Assembly (NCBI RefSeq): GCF_947038635.1
Contig: NZ_CAMQXC010000010.1
Location: 1 to 37,938 of the forward strand
Length of the DNA stretch: 37,938 nt
Direction: 5' to 3'
Origin: an uncultured Cetobacterium sp.
GTDB taxonomy: Bacteria; Fusobacteriota; Fusobacteriia; Fusobacteriales; Fusobacteriaceae
Shown one piece after another: positions 9,600 to 17,283 of this stretch (position 1 is its first letter; every line of letters begins with the position of its first letter). Below the pieces are notes generated by a model, which was not told the origin of the DNA, did not search any database, and was given only the letters and a program-made list of their open reading frames with translations. The position numbers were made by a program, and so were the translations under genes.

Positions 9600-9613
9600 T
9601 TTTTTCGTCAAAT
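9600..9613 (-). promoter_or_regulatory. Operator-like motif ATTTGACGA with A-tract
   Basis: On the minus strand ATTTGACGAAAAAA ends 18 bases before the -35 box of the EIIB operon. A near-identical, same-orientation copy lies 28 bases before the -35 of the other arm (10983-10998), a difference of one helical turn. Confidence 0.5.
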
Positions 9614-9638
9614 AACAATATATATAATAAAAAAAAAC

Positions 9639-9667
9639 TTGAAAATAAGAGAGAAATATTGTATTCT
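9639..9667 (+). promoter_or_regulatory. Promoter of the Rep_3-like gene
   Basis: TTGAAA (9639-9644), 17 bases, TATTCT (9662-9667). The start would be near 9674, placing TCGTCTAAT (9699-9707) in the leader. Confidence 0.45.
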
Positions 9668-9698
9668 TTAATAGTAACGAAAAAAAAAATAAAAAAAA

Positions 9699-9707
9699 TC
9701 GTCTAAT
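9699..9707. promoter_or_regulatory. Third copy of the motif core, in the Rep_3-like gene leader
   Basis: TCGTCTAAT is the complement of ATTAGACGA, identical to the core at 10983-10991. It lies downstream of the predicted start of the Rep_3-like gene, where a bound protein would repress. Confidence 0.4.
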
Positions 9708-9782
9708 TTTGATGGAAAACTGTTAAAAAAAAACAAAAAAATTTAAAAAAATTAATAATTATACAAAAAAGGTGGTGGAAGT

Positions 9783-10928
9783 ATGAGAAAAATGGCTTTT
9801 GATTTTTCTAAAAATGATATTTTTATAGATACAGATAAGAAGTTAAACAAAAAAGAAAGAGATTTTTTAGAGGTAATCAGAGAAAGATACAAAGGAAAAA
9901 ATGAAAAATATATAGTTTTTACAGAGAAAGAGTTAAAATCAATTGTAAAAGATAGAGGGTTAATAGAAGATTTTTTAGATAAATTTTCTAAAAGAAGGAT
10001 TCATTTGAAGTTAATTGAAAAAGATGAAGAGATATTTTTCTCGTCATTTCCAATATTTGATTTTTATATGAGAAATAGAGAGGAATATAGACTTTATATA
10101 TCAAGATCATTAAAATCACTAAAAGAGAGTGGAATTTTTGATGATATAGATTTACTTTTAATTCTTTTATTTAAAGATAAAAAAAGTTTTCAACTGTATT
10201 TGGCTATGATAAAAAATAGAAATCAAGGTGGATTCTTAATAAGTAGAGATCAATTAAAGGAACTTTTAGGAGTAGGACAAGAAAACTATGAAAGATTTTA
10301 TGATTTCGAAAAAACAATTTTGAAACCAGCCTTAGAAGATATAAACCAATTGACAAAATATAATATAGATTATAAAAAAATAAAAAATAGTGATGGTTTT
10401 ACAAGTAAAATAATGGAGATAGAGTTTGTGTTTAGTCATAAATTATCTCTAATATTAGCTGAAGAGATTGACAGACTTTTACTTCCACTTAGAGATAGAG
10501 TAGATTCTATATCAACAGTAAGTAAAGTAATAGAGGAAGCACTATTAAAAGAAGGTGTAGAATTTGTTAGAAATAATCTTTATCACTTAGACAAAGGTAT
10601 CTCTGGTTCTCTAGATGAAGCTATATGTTTAGCTTTAAAGGAAAATCAAAATATGGATCATCAAGAGAAATATATTTTAGTTAGTAAAACAGTGGATATA
10701 TTTTCAAATAGATTTATCTTTGAATCAAGACTTTATAAAGAACTTTTAAAATGTAAGTTTTACTATAACTATAATTTTTTAAAAGCTTTAAGAAATATGA
10801 AAGTTGGAGAAACTTTAGAGTATAAAGATGAGAGACATAAAATAAATATTCTTTACTTAGATAAAGGTAGAGAGAGCACTATAGAGATTTATAAAACAGT
10901 AGAAGACGCTACTGGAGAAAAAAAATAA
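9783..10928 (+). CDS. Rep_3/RepB-like winged-helix protein, probable local DNA-binding regulator
   Basis: This 381-residue protein resembles Rep_3 plasmid initiators in its first half. SLKSLKESGIFDD and LLLILLFKDKKSFQLYLAMIKN correspond to the first winged-helix region. SRDQLKELLGVGQENYERF is followed by FEKTILKPALEDINQLTKYNIDY, typical of the Rep_3 wedge (roughly residues 155-200). A further 150 residues have no recognised domain. GGTGG precedes the ATG. No plasmid functions such as parA, relaxase or regular iterons are nearby. It sits between the two arms of a PTS locus with shared motifs on all three promoters, so I infer a regulator derived from an initiator fold. A relic of an integrated plasmid is the alternative. 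Confidence 0.6.
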   Translation: MRKMAFDFSKNDIFIDTDKKLNKKERDFLEVIRERYKGKNEKYIVFTEKELKSIVKDRGLIEDFLDKFSKRRIHLKLIEKDEEIFFSSFPIFDFYMRNREEYRLYISRSLKSLKESGIFDDIDLLLILLFKDKKSFQLYLAMIKNRNQGGFLISRDQLKELLGVGQENYERFYDFEKTILKPALEDINQLTKYNIDYKKIKNSDGFTSKIMEIEFVFSHKLSLILAEEIDRLLLPLRDRVDSISTVSKVIEEALLKEGVEFVRNNLYHLDKGISGSLDEAICLALKENQNMDHQEKYILVSKTVDIFSNRFIFESRLYKELLKCKFYYNYNFLKALRNMKVGETLEYKDERHKINILYLDKGRESTIEIYKTVEDATGEKK

Positions 10929-10944
10929 ATTTACCCGTTAATAT

Positions 10945-10998
10945 GTGAAAAAAAGTGAAAAGTAGTTGAAATTGTTGTAGATATTAGACGAAAAAAAA
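10945..10998 (+). promoter_or_regulatory. Phased GTGAAA repeats and ATTAGACGA-A-tract upstream of the MupG-like gene
   Basis: GTGAAA occurs at 10945 and 10955, with TTGAAA at 10967, about one helical turn apart. They are followed by ATTAGACGAAAAAAAA (10983-10998), the same motif and orientation as at the EIIB promoter, ending 28 bases before the -35 box. These sequences plausibly bind the locus regulator. Confidence 0.45.
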
Positions 10999-11026
10999 GA
11001 GTATATTTTTCTTGAAGTTTTAACTC

Positions 11027-11055
11027 TTGACTTATGTAAAAAAATCTAGTAAAAC
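11027..11055 (+). promoter_or_regulatory. Promoter of the MupG-like/EIIA operon
   Basis: TTGACT (11027-11032), 17 bases, TAAAAC (11050-11055). The good -35 with a weak -10 fits an activated promoter. Confidence 0.4.
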
Positions 11056-11091
11056 CTAAGTAAAATAAAGGTTTTCAGGAGGGAGTAGAGA

Positions 11092-12177
11092 ATGAAACAA
11101 TTAGGAATATCTATATATCCATTTCATGCTACATTGGAAGAAAATAAAAAATATATTGAGTTAGCAGCAAAATATGGATATAAAAGAGTTTTCACTTGCT
11201 TATTATCAGTTGATGGGGATAAAGAGGTTATACTAAAAGAGTTTAAAGATACAATAGAGCACGCAAATAGCTTTGGAATGGAAGTTATGGTAGATGTGGC
11301 TCCATCTATATTTAGTAAATTAAATATAAGTTACGAAGATCTTTCTTTCTTTAAAGAGATTGGAGCTTGTGGAGTAAGACTGGATTTAGGTTTTTCTGGA
11401 AACGAAGAGAGTATAATGACATTTAATGAGCACGGATTATTAGTTGAGATAAATATGAGTCAGGATACAAACTATGTAAATACAATAATGGACTTTATGC
11501 CAAATAAAGAAAAATTAGTTGGATGCCATAATTTCTATCCACATAGATATACAGGACTTTCAAGAGAGCACTTTAGAAGTTGTAACAAGAGATTTAAGGG
11601 ATTTGCTTTAACAACAGCAGCATTTGTTACATCACAAACAGGAACTTTTGGACCATGGCCAGTAAATGATGGACTTTGTACATTAGAAGAGCATAGAGAT
11701 CTACCAATTGAAGTTCAAGGTAGAGAGTTATTTAATGAAGGAATAGATATTGTAATTATATCAAACTGTTTCCCAACCGAAGAGGAACTTAAGAGATTAG
11801 CAGATGTAAATAAAGAGATGTTAGAGCTTGAGTGTGAAGTTTATGATGGTGTAGGATCAGTTGAAAAAGATATAATTGAAAAAGAGCTACACTACCAAAG
11901 AGGAGATGTAGGAGAGTATGTTGTTAGATCAACACAATCAAGAGTAAAGTATAAAGGAACTCATTTTGAGTTATTTAATCCTGTTGATATTAAAAAAGGA
12001 GATGTATTAATTGAATCATCACTTTATGGACAATATGCAGGAGAGTTACATATTGCAAGAAAAGATATGAAAAACTCTGGAAAAACAAGTGTAGTTGGAA
12101 AAATAGATCCAAATTATATGGGATTATTAGATAGTATTAAACCTTGGCAAAAATTCAAGATTAAAATAAAAAAGTAA
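11092..12177 (+). CDS. MupG/DUF871-family 6-phospho-glycosidase (TIM barrel)
   Basis: The 361-residue protein has the DUF871 signature at its N-terminus (LGISIYPFHATLEENKKYIE, then YGYKRVFTCLLSVDGD) and the barrel block LVGCHNFYPHRYTGLS (about residues 143-158), followed by a C-terminal small domain from about residue 245 (RSTQSRVKYKGTHF...). The characterised member, MupG of Staphylococcus aureus, is a cytoplasmic 6-phospho-N-acetylmuramidase that splits MurNAc 6-phosphate-GlcNAc imported by a PTS. This gene shares an operon with EIIA (26-base gap) opposite the EIIB/EIIC arm, so a role in cleaving the phosphorylated PTS product is well supported; the exact disaccharide is inference. SD AGGAGGGA precedes the ATG. 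Confidence 0.8.
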   Translation: MKQLGISIYPFHATLEENKKYIELAAKYGYKRVFTCLLSVDGDKEVILKEFKDTIEHANSFGMEVMVDVAPSIFSKLNISYEDLSFFKEIGACGVRLDLGFSGNEESIMTFNEHGLLVEINMSQDTNYVNTIMDFMPNKEKLVGCHNFYPHRYTGLSREHFRSCNKRFKGFALTTAAFVTSQTGTFGPWPVNDGLCTLEEHRDLPIEVQGRELFNEGIDIVIISNCFPTEEELKRLADVNKEMLELECEVYDGVGSVEKDIIEKELHYQRGDVGEYVVRSTQSRVKYKGTHFELFNPVDIKKGDVLIESSLYGQYAGELHIARKDMKNSGKTSVVGKIDPNYMGLLDSIKPWQKFKIKIKK

Positions 12178-12203
12178 TAAAAATCGGTTTAGGAGGATAT
12201 AAA

Positions 12204-12542
12204 ATGGTAGATTTTACAGAAGATGAGTTAGAAGAGATAATATTTTCAATAGTAGCATATGCAGGAGAAGCTAAAGGGTGTGCACATCAAGCATTAGCAT
12301 TTGCAGAAGAGGGGAAATTTGAAGAAGCTGAAGAGTGTATGAAAGAGTGTGACGCAGCAGTTTTAAAAGCTCACCATGTACAAACAGATATGATTCAAAA
12401 AGAAGCGGGAGGACAAAAGATACCTTTATCAATAGTTTTCGTTCACGCTCAAGACCACTTAATGACAGCTTTATCTGAGAGAGAGTTAATTAAGAAAATG
12501 ATTAAATTAAATAAGAGATTATTTGCTTTAGAAAGTAAGTAA
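12204..12542 (+). CDS. PTS lactose/cellobiose-family EIIA
   Basis: This 112-residue helical protein is the EIIA of the lactose/cellobiose family, a trimeric cytoplasmic phosphocarrier between HPr and EIIB. It shows IVAYAGEAKGCAHQAL, AHHVQTDMIQKEAGG, and VHAQDHLMTAL, in which His81 is the expected phosphorylated residue and Asp84 the trimer metal ligand. Length fits (100-115). It supplies the subunit missing from the minus-strand EIIB-porin-EIIC operon, so the two arms form one transport system. SD AGGAGG is 7 bases upstream of the ATG. It is the last gene in its operon. Confidence 0.92.
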   Translation: MVDFTEDELEEIIFSIVAYAGEAKGCAHQALAFAEEGKFEEAEECMKECDAAVLKAHHVQTDMIQKEAGGQKIPLSIVFVHAQDHLMTALSERELIKKMIKLNKRLFALESK

Positions 12543-12559
12543 TAGAAAAGCTTAAACAA

Positions 12560-12590
12560 AAAACCCCTTGAAATTTCAAGGGGTTTTAAT
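12560..12590. terminator. Bidirectional terminator between EIIA and dps
   Basis: A stem with AAAACCCC pairs with GGGGTTTT (12560-12573 with 12574-12587; the innermost bases form the loop), and T-rich tails occur on both strands. Confidence 0.88.
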
Positions 12591-12597
12591 TTTATAC

Positions 12598-13041
12598 TTA
12601 TGCTAACCAAGCACCAAACATCCAGATATGTTTTTGATATAAAGCAGCTATATCTGTAATTAAAGTAAGAGTTTCTTGGTCATCCTCTTTTTCAGCGATT
12701 CCCATTATTATATTAGCTTCAGCTAATAAAAGTTTGAAATCTTCTAACATTAATTTAACAGCTTCTTTAGCTGGATAAGCTTTAGTTTCAGCTTCAGCTA
12801 AAACAGTATGTTTTAAATAGATTTCTAAAGATCCAAAAGGTCTGTGTCCGATCATTAAAATTCTCTCAGCAACAGAATCGATTTGTCCATCAATTTCACC
12901 CATTATTCCATCAAGCATAGGATGTATAACAAAGAAATGCTCTCCAGTTAAGTTCCAGTGGAAATTATGTACTTTAGTTTTAAATACATGTAAGTCTCCT
13001 ACAAATTTGTTCATTTGAAATACTAGATCTTTATTTTCCAT
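12598..13041 (-). CDS. dps: Dps-family ferritin-like DNA-protection protein
   Basis: This 147-residue Dps/mini-ferritin forms a 12-subunit shell that oxidises and stores iron and guards DNA from peroxide. The ferroxidase pattern is visible: VHNFHWNLTGEHFF (His28, Trp29), His40, then MLDGIMGEIDGQIDSVAERI (Asp44, Glu59), with the ligands shared between subunits as in the family. Length is slightly short of the usual 150-165 because it has almost no N-terminal DNA-binding tail, so DNA binding is uncertain. AGGAGG lies 8 bases upstream of the ATG. It is a single-gene unit in a neighbourhood that also holds the nitrosative-stress gene hcp. Confidence 0.9.
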   Translation of the reverse strand: MENKDLVFQMNKFVGDLHVFKTKVHNFHWNLTGEHFFVIHPMLDGIMGEIDGQIDSVAERILMIGHRPFGSLEIYLKHTVLAEAETKAYPAKEAVKLMLEDFKLLLAEANIIMGIAEKEDDQETLTLITDIAALYQKHIWMFGAWLA

Positions 13042-13145
13042 AAAAAATCCTCCTCTTGTTTAAAAAACCTTTAGTTTTTATTTTCTGACTTCACTTTCAT
13101 TATTCGAGGATTTTATAAATTTCCTTTTAAGAAAATAAAAAAAAA

Positions 13146-13898
13146 TTAATAAGACATATTAATAAGAGTTGTACTTATCTTTTCAGAGATTTCTTTCATA
13201 GCAGATATAATCTCATTTATATGAGTTTCATTAGTATTAGAACTAAAAAAAGGGCAACTTAAAGCAGCTATAATTTTATTATTTTTATCATAAATAGGAA
13301 TAGCTACAGCACTAATTGTATTTGAATGTTCCATATTATCAAATGCAATTTTTTTTATATTAACTTTAAAAAGCTCTTTTTTTAAAGTATTTCTACTAGT
13401 TATAGTATTTTCAGTATATTTTGGCAAAACTTCAGGAAGTAAAGAGTTTAATTTTTTTTCAGTTAGTTGACATATTAAAATTTTACTTGCTGCGCCAGCA
13501 TGTAGAGGAAAGATTGCATTTTCTGGAACTGTAATTTTATAATAATCATTACTTTCAACAGAGGCAATGACTCTAATTTTATTTTTATCAAAAACACTAA
13601 CTTTAAATGTTTCTTTAAACTTTAAAGATAGCTCTTCTAAGTATGGGTACGAAACATTTTTAATTAAATTATAATTTTTATTTTTATTTGAAAAGTAATC
13701 GAACTTATTTCCTAAAGTATAATCTTTTCCATTTTGATAGATATACCCCATTGTAACTAAAGTATAGATTAATCTGTTTGTAGTGGCTTTGGGGATATTT
13801 AAATCTTTAGAAATTTCAGCTTGAGAAGCTTTTTCTTTTAAGTAGAGATAGTTAAAAATTTTATCAATTTTTTCCATAGCTGGAACTAATTTTTTCAT
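13146..13898 (-). CDS. IclR-family transcriptional regulator
   Basis: This 250-residue protein has an N-terminal winged helix-turn-helix (about residues 8-65, with ASQAEISKDLNIPKATTNRL) and a C-terminal IclR effector domain (FPLHAGAASKILICQL, then SAVAIPIYDKNNKIIAALSC). IclR proteins respond to small organic acids; the KdgR branch senses ketodeoxygluconate, and the KDG kinase and KDPG aldolase genes lie about 2.4 kb away, which makes a KdgR-like role possible but unproved. Its ATG follows the stop of the lipoprotein gene by 3 bases and the SD-like GGTGA lies inside that gene, so the two are translationally coupled. Confidence 0.82.
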   Translation of the reverse strand: MKKLVPAMEKIDKIFNYLYLKEKASQAEISKDLNIPKATTNRLIYTLVTMGYIYQNGKDYTLGNKFDYFSNKNKNYNLIKNVSYPYLEELSLKFKETFKVSVFDKNKIRVIASVESNDYYKITVPENAIFPLHAGAASKILICQLTEKKLNSLLPEVLPKYTENTITSRNTLKKELFKVNIKKIAFDNMEHSNTISAVAIPIYDKNNKIIAALSCPFFSSNTNETHINEIISAMKEISEKISTTLINMSY

Positions 13899-13901
13899 AT
13901 T

Positions 13902-14411
13902 TTAATTCACCATTGTTATAGTTTTTTGTACTTTTCCAAATCCTTTTTGATAAGTAGTTCTTTCTGTTGTTCCACTAGGATATCTTTTCTCTACAGTAAC
14001 CTCAGGTCCAGATTCAGCATCTATAAATTCAACTATTTCATAGATATTTTCGCCAGATTTCCAAGTTTTTCCAACTGTAAATGGTGCTTTTAAAACAACT
14101 TCACCTTTAGTTAAATTAAGGTTATCTATATTTACATGAGTATCTTCTCCAACATAGATTAAAGATATTGAATCTCTATTAACAAGATAGACTCTTTCAA
14201 CTCTTGTAGCTGTATCAGTAGTTTCTTCAACAATAAATCTTAAACCGTTTTTTCTAACTGTTTTGCTAGTAGTTTTTGAACCAGCATTTTCAAAGCCACC
14301 TTTATAAGTAAAATCTCCTGCTACAAAAAAATCAGAGACAACATATTCTTCTGTATTGCTACATCCCATTAAAAAAAGTAAAAAACCAAAAACAAATAGA
14401 TATTTTTTCAT
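13902..14411 (-). CDS. Putative lipoprotein of unknown function
   Basis: The 169-residue product begins MKKYLFVFGFLLFLMGCSN: a signal sequence with a lipobox (LMGC, Cys16), so it should be lipid-anchored. I chose this start over one 33 bases upstream because GGAGGAG lies 5 bases before it and it yields a normal signal peptide. The mature part is beta-rich (FTVGKTWKSGENIYEIVEF, YQKGFGKVQKTI), resembling lipoproteins that have a late GxGxV turn, but I cannot name the family. It is co-transcribed with the IclR regulator directly downstream. An FNR/CRP-type palindrome lies about 60 bases upstream of its predicted start. Confidence 0.75.
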   Translation of the reverse strand: MKKYLFVFGFLLFLMGCSNTEEYVVSDFFVAGDFTYKGGFENAGSKTTSKTVRKNGLRFIVEETTDTATRVERVYLVNRDSISLIYVGEDTHVNIDNLNLTKGEVVLKAPFTVGKTWKSGENIYEIVEFIDAESGPEVTVEKRYPSGTTERTTYQKGFGKVQKTITMVN

Positions 14412-14456
14412 AAAATCTCCTCCTATAATAAAGAATGTTTTCATTAGTATAAACTG

Positions 14457-14462
14457 ATTATA
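14457..14462 (-). promoter_or_regulatory. -10 box of the lipoprotein-IclR operon
   Basis: TATAAT on the minus strand with no clear -35. If transcription starts near 14450, the palindrome at 14501-14518 is centred at about -60, compatible with activation from that site. Confidence 0.45.
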
Positions 14463-14500
14463 CCTTAAATATAAAAAATCTACTAGAAAAAAAGTTGAGT

Positions 14501-14518
14501 CTGTAACATATGTTACAG
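14501..14518. promoter_or_regulatory. FNR/CRP-type operator, probably HcpR site
   Basis: CTGTAACATATGTTACAG is a perfect 18-bp palindrome. From memory, clostridial and fusobacterial HcpR sites have the core GTAACnnnnGTTAC, which it matches exactly. Its centre is 41.5 bases upstream of the predicted hcp start (14551), the standard class II activator position. Confidence 0.75.
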
Positions 14519-14535
14519 AAAAAAAATAACTATAC

Positions 14536-14544
14536 TGATATAAT
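14536..14544 (+). promoter_or_regulatory. hcp promoter, extended -10
   Basis: TGATATAAT is a perfect extended -10; the -35 region is occupied by the palindrome at 14501-14518, as expected for an activator-dependent promoter. Confidence 0.65.
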
Positions 14545-14578
14545 CCACTTATAAATTAAAAAAGAGGGAGAGATATAA

Positions 14579-16246
14579 ATGGAAAAAATACCAATGTTTT
14601 GTTTTCAATGTCAAGAAACAGCAGGAAATAAAGGCTGCTCAGTAGTAGGAGTTTGTGGAAAGAAACCAACTACATCGAATCTTCAAGATTTACTTATTTA
14701 TACAGCAAAAGGTATATCTATTTTAAGAGAGAATTTATCTTTAGAAAATAGATTAGAAAATAAAGAATTAAATTCAGAGATTGACTATTATATAACAAAC
14801 TCTTTATTTATAACAATAACAAATGCAAACTTTGATGATGAGATGATATCTAAAGAGATTTTAAAAGGATTAGAAATCAGAGATAAAGTAAAAGCTCAAT
14901 TAGAAAGTTTAGGGCTGGATATAAAAAGATTAAAAAATCATGATGCAACAACATTTATAGTAGAAACAATAGAGGAAATGAATAAAAAAGCTTTAACTAT
15001 TGGAGTACTTTCAACTGAAAATGAAGATGTAAGATCTTTAAGAGAGGTTATAACTTATGGTTTAAAAGGTATGGCAGCATACTATGAACACTCTGTAAAT
15101 TTAGGATATGAAAAGTCAGAAATAGTTATGTTTATAGAAAAAGCTTTAGCTTCAACTTTAGATGATTCAATAGAGTTAGGAGATTTAGTAGGATTAACTT
15201 TAGAAACAGGAAAGTTTGGAGTAGATGTAATGGCATTACTAGATTCTGCTAATACAGGAAAATTTGGAAATCCAGAGATAACAGAGGTAAATATAGGAGT
15301 TAGAAATAATCCAGGAATTTTAATATCAGGTCACGATTTAAATGATATAGTTCAACTTTTAGAGCAAACAGAGGGAACAGGGGTAGATGTATATACTCAC
15401 TCAGAAATGTTACCAGCTCACTACTATCCGGAGCTAAAAAAATATAAACACCTAGCTGGAAACTATGGAAATGCATGGTGGAAACAAAAAGAGGAGTTTG
15501 AAACATTTAATGGTCCTGTTGTATTTACAACAAACTGTATAGTACCACCAAAAGCCGGAGCTTCGTATGAAGGAAAAGTATTTACAACAAATGCAACTGG
15601 ATTCCCAGGATGGAAAAGAGTTGAAGAGAAAGATGGAAAGAAAGATTTCTCAGAAGTTATAGCATTGGCTAAAACATGTAAAGCACCAACAGAGATTGAA
15701 ACAGGAAAAATTATAGGTGGGTTTGCACATAACCAAGTATTTGCACTAGCTGATAAAGTTGTAGATGCTGTAAAATCTGGAGCTATTAGAAGATTCTATG
15801 TAATGGCAGGATGTGATGGAAGAATGAAGTCTAGAGACTATTATACAGAGTTTGCAGCTAACTTACCAAAAGATACAGTTATTTTAACAGCAGGTTGTGC
15901 AAAGTATAAATATAACAAATTAAACTTAGGGGATATAGGTGGAATTCCAAGAGTTTTAGATGCAGGACAATGTAATGATTCATACTCTTTAGCATTAATA
16001 GCTTTAAAATTAAAAGAGGTATTCCAATTAAATGATATAAATGAATTACCAATTACATATAATATAGCTTGGTATGAGCAAAAAGCCGTAATAGTTTTAC
16101 TAGCATTACTGCATTTAGGAGTTAAAAATATCCATTTAGGACCAACAATTCCAGCGTTTTTATCAGGAAATGTTTTAAAAGTTTTAATAGATAACTTTAA
16201 TATTGGAACTATTTCAACAGTAGAAGAGGATTTAAAGAATTTCTAA
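14579..16246 (+). CDS. hcp: Hydroxylamine reductase / hybrid cluster protein
   Basis: This 555-residue iron-sulfur enzyme is the hybrid cluster protein, which reduces nitric oxide or hydroxylamine and protects against nitrosative stress. The N-terminal cysteines C8-x2-C11-x8-C20-x5-C26 match class I Hcp with a [4Fe-4S] cluster rather than the enterobacterial spacing. Hybrid-cluster ligands are visible in the C-terminal half: Cys in [33 protein letters not shown] and [12 protein letters not shown]. Length is normal. GAGGGAG precedes the ATG. It stands alone between an HcpR-type operator and a terminator; no Hcr reductase partner is adjacent. Confidence 0.95.
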   Translation: MEKIPMFCFQCQETAGNKGCSVVGVCGKKPTTSNLQDLLIYTAKGISILRENLSLENRLENKELNSEIDYYITNSLFITITNANFDDEMISKEILKGLEIRDKVKAQLESLGLDIKRLKNHDATTFIVETIEEMNKKALTIGVLSTENEDVRSLREVITYGLKGMAAYYEHSVNLGYEKSEIVMFIEKALASTLDDSIELGDLVGLTLETGKFGVDVMALLDSANTGKFGNPEITEVNIGVRNNPGILISGHDLNDIVQLLEQTEGTGVDVYTHSEMLPAHYYPELKKYKHLAGNYGNAWWKQKEEFETFNGPVVFTTNCIVPPKAGASYEGKVFTTNATGFPGWKRVEEKDGKKDFSEVIALAKTCKAPTEIETGKIIGGFAHNQVFALADKVVDAVKSGAIRRFYVMAGCDGRMKSRDYYTEFAANLPKDTVILTAGCAKYKYNKLNLGDIGGIPRVLDAGQCNDSYSLALIALKLKEVFQLNDINELPITYNIAWYEQKAVIVLLALLHLGVKNIHLGPTIPAFLSGNVLKVLIDNFNIGTISTVEEDLKNF

Positions 16247-16251
16247 AAAAT

Positions 16252-16288
16252 AAAAATGGTAAGAGATGAGTTTCTTACCATTTTTTTT
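16252..16288. terminator. Bidirectional terminator between hcp and kdgK
   Basis: A 12-bp stem (16252-16263 with 16274-16285) and a run of eight T ends hcp; the A-run gives a T tail on the minus strand for kdgK, which stops 4 bases away. Confidence 0.85.
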
Positions 16289-16291
16289 ATA

Positions 16292-17281
16292 TTATCTTGA
16301 AACAGTTGAAATACCATTATTGATGATGTTATAAATCTCATCTTTTGAAACTAAGTTCGCATCTCCTCTTACAGTGTGCTTATAAACAGAAGCAGCAGTT
16401 GCAAAATCTACAATATCTTTAGGTGAGTGGTTATTATAGATTCCAAAAAGAGCTCCAGCAGCGAAAGCATCTCCTCCACCAACTCTATCAACAATTTGGA
16501 AAGTATATCTAGGTGAAGCTATAAGCTCACCATCTTTAAAAATGAAACCAGTTAAAGAGTTTTCGTTAACTGAGTGAGTTTCACGTTTTGTAGAAAGTAG
16601 ATATTTTATATTTGGATATTTTTTTGTAATCTCTTTATAATATTCATTTAAATCAGAATGATCTCCTAATTTCATAATATTTTTAGCATCTAAAATACCA
16701 GCAAAACAGATATCTATATATGGAAGGTAACTTGTTAAAACTGGAGAAGCTTCATCTAAAGTCCAAAGTTTTCCTCTATAGTTAAAATCAAAGCTGATTG
16801 AAACTCCCATCTCTTTGGCTTTCTCCATAATTTTAATAGTAAGCTCCTTACAATTTTCAGAAAGAGCAGGTGTAATCCCAGAAAGGTGTAGTATTTTACA
16901 ATCTTTTAAAATAGATTCTATTTGTAATTCATTATAATCTAAAGTAGAAAATGATGAGTATTTTCTATCATAGATAACTGATGACGCTCTAACACTTGTT
17001 CCAACTTCTAAGTAATAAGTTCCAAGTCTTTCTCCACCAAGAACTATATTTTTTGTTTCAACTCCATTAGCTTTTAAATATCTAAAAATAGAGTCAGAAA
17101 GTGGATTGTTTGGAAGTTTAGTAACATATTCAGACTCTATTCCAAAGTTTGCAAGAGAAACAGCTACGTTAGCTTCTCCACCACCATAGTCAGCTCTAAA
17201 TGTATTACTCTGAATAAATCTATTGTTATTTTCAGTGGAAAGACGTAACATAATCTCCCCAAGAGTTACGATTTTACTCAT
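16292..17281 (-). CDS. kdgK: 2-keto-3-deoxygluconate kinase (PfkB family)
   Basis: This 329-residue PfkB/ribokinase-family sugar kinase phosphorylates 2-keto-3-deoxygluconate to KDPG. It has the N-terminal GEIMLRLS, the substrate-binding ADYGGGEANVAVSLANFG (about residues 30-47) and the C-terminal catalytic signature DRVGGGDAFAAGALFG, whose second Asp is the base. Its partner, KDPG aldolase, ends 2 bases before its start codon, and the SD (AGAGGAG) lies within the aldolase gene's end, so the two are coupled. That pairing makes KDG kinase more likely than fructokinase or ribokinase. Confidence 0.9.
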   Translation of the reverse strand: MSKIVTLGEIMLRLSTENNNRFIQSNTFRADYGGGEANVAVSLANFGIESEYVTKLPNNPLSDSIFRYLKANGVETKNIVLGGERLGTYYLEVGTSVRASSVIYDRKYSSFSTLDYNELQIESILKDCKILHLSGITPALSENCKELTIKIMEKAKEMGVSISFDFNYRGKLWTLDEASPVLTSYLPYIDICFAGILDAKNIMKLGDHSDLNEYYKEITKKYPNIKYLLSTKRETHSVNENSLTGFIFKDGELIASPRYTFQIVDRVGGGDAFAAGALFGIYNNHSPKDIVDFATAASVYKHTVRGDANLVSKDEIYNIINNGISTVSR

Positions 17282-17283
17282 AA

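Noticed and set aside
9590-9780. Plasmid-type iterons / replication origin beside the Rep_3-like gene
   Set aside because: Only scattered 8-9 base matches, on both sides of the gene and tied to promoters, not a tandem array at regular spacing.
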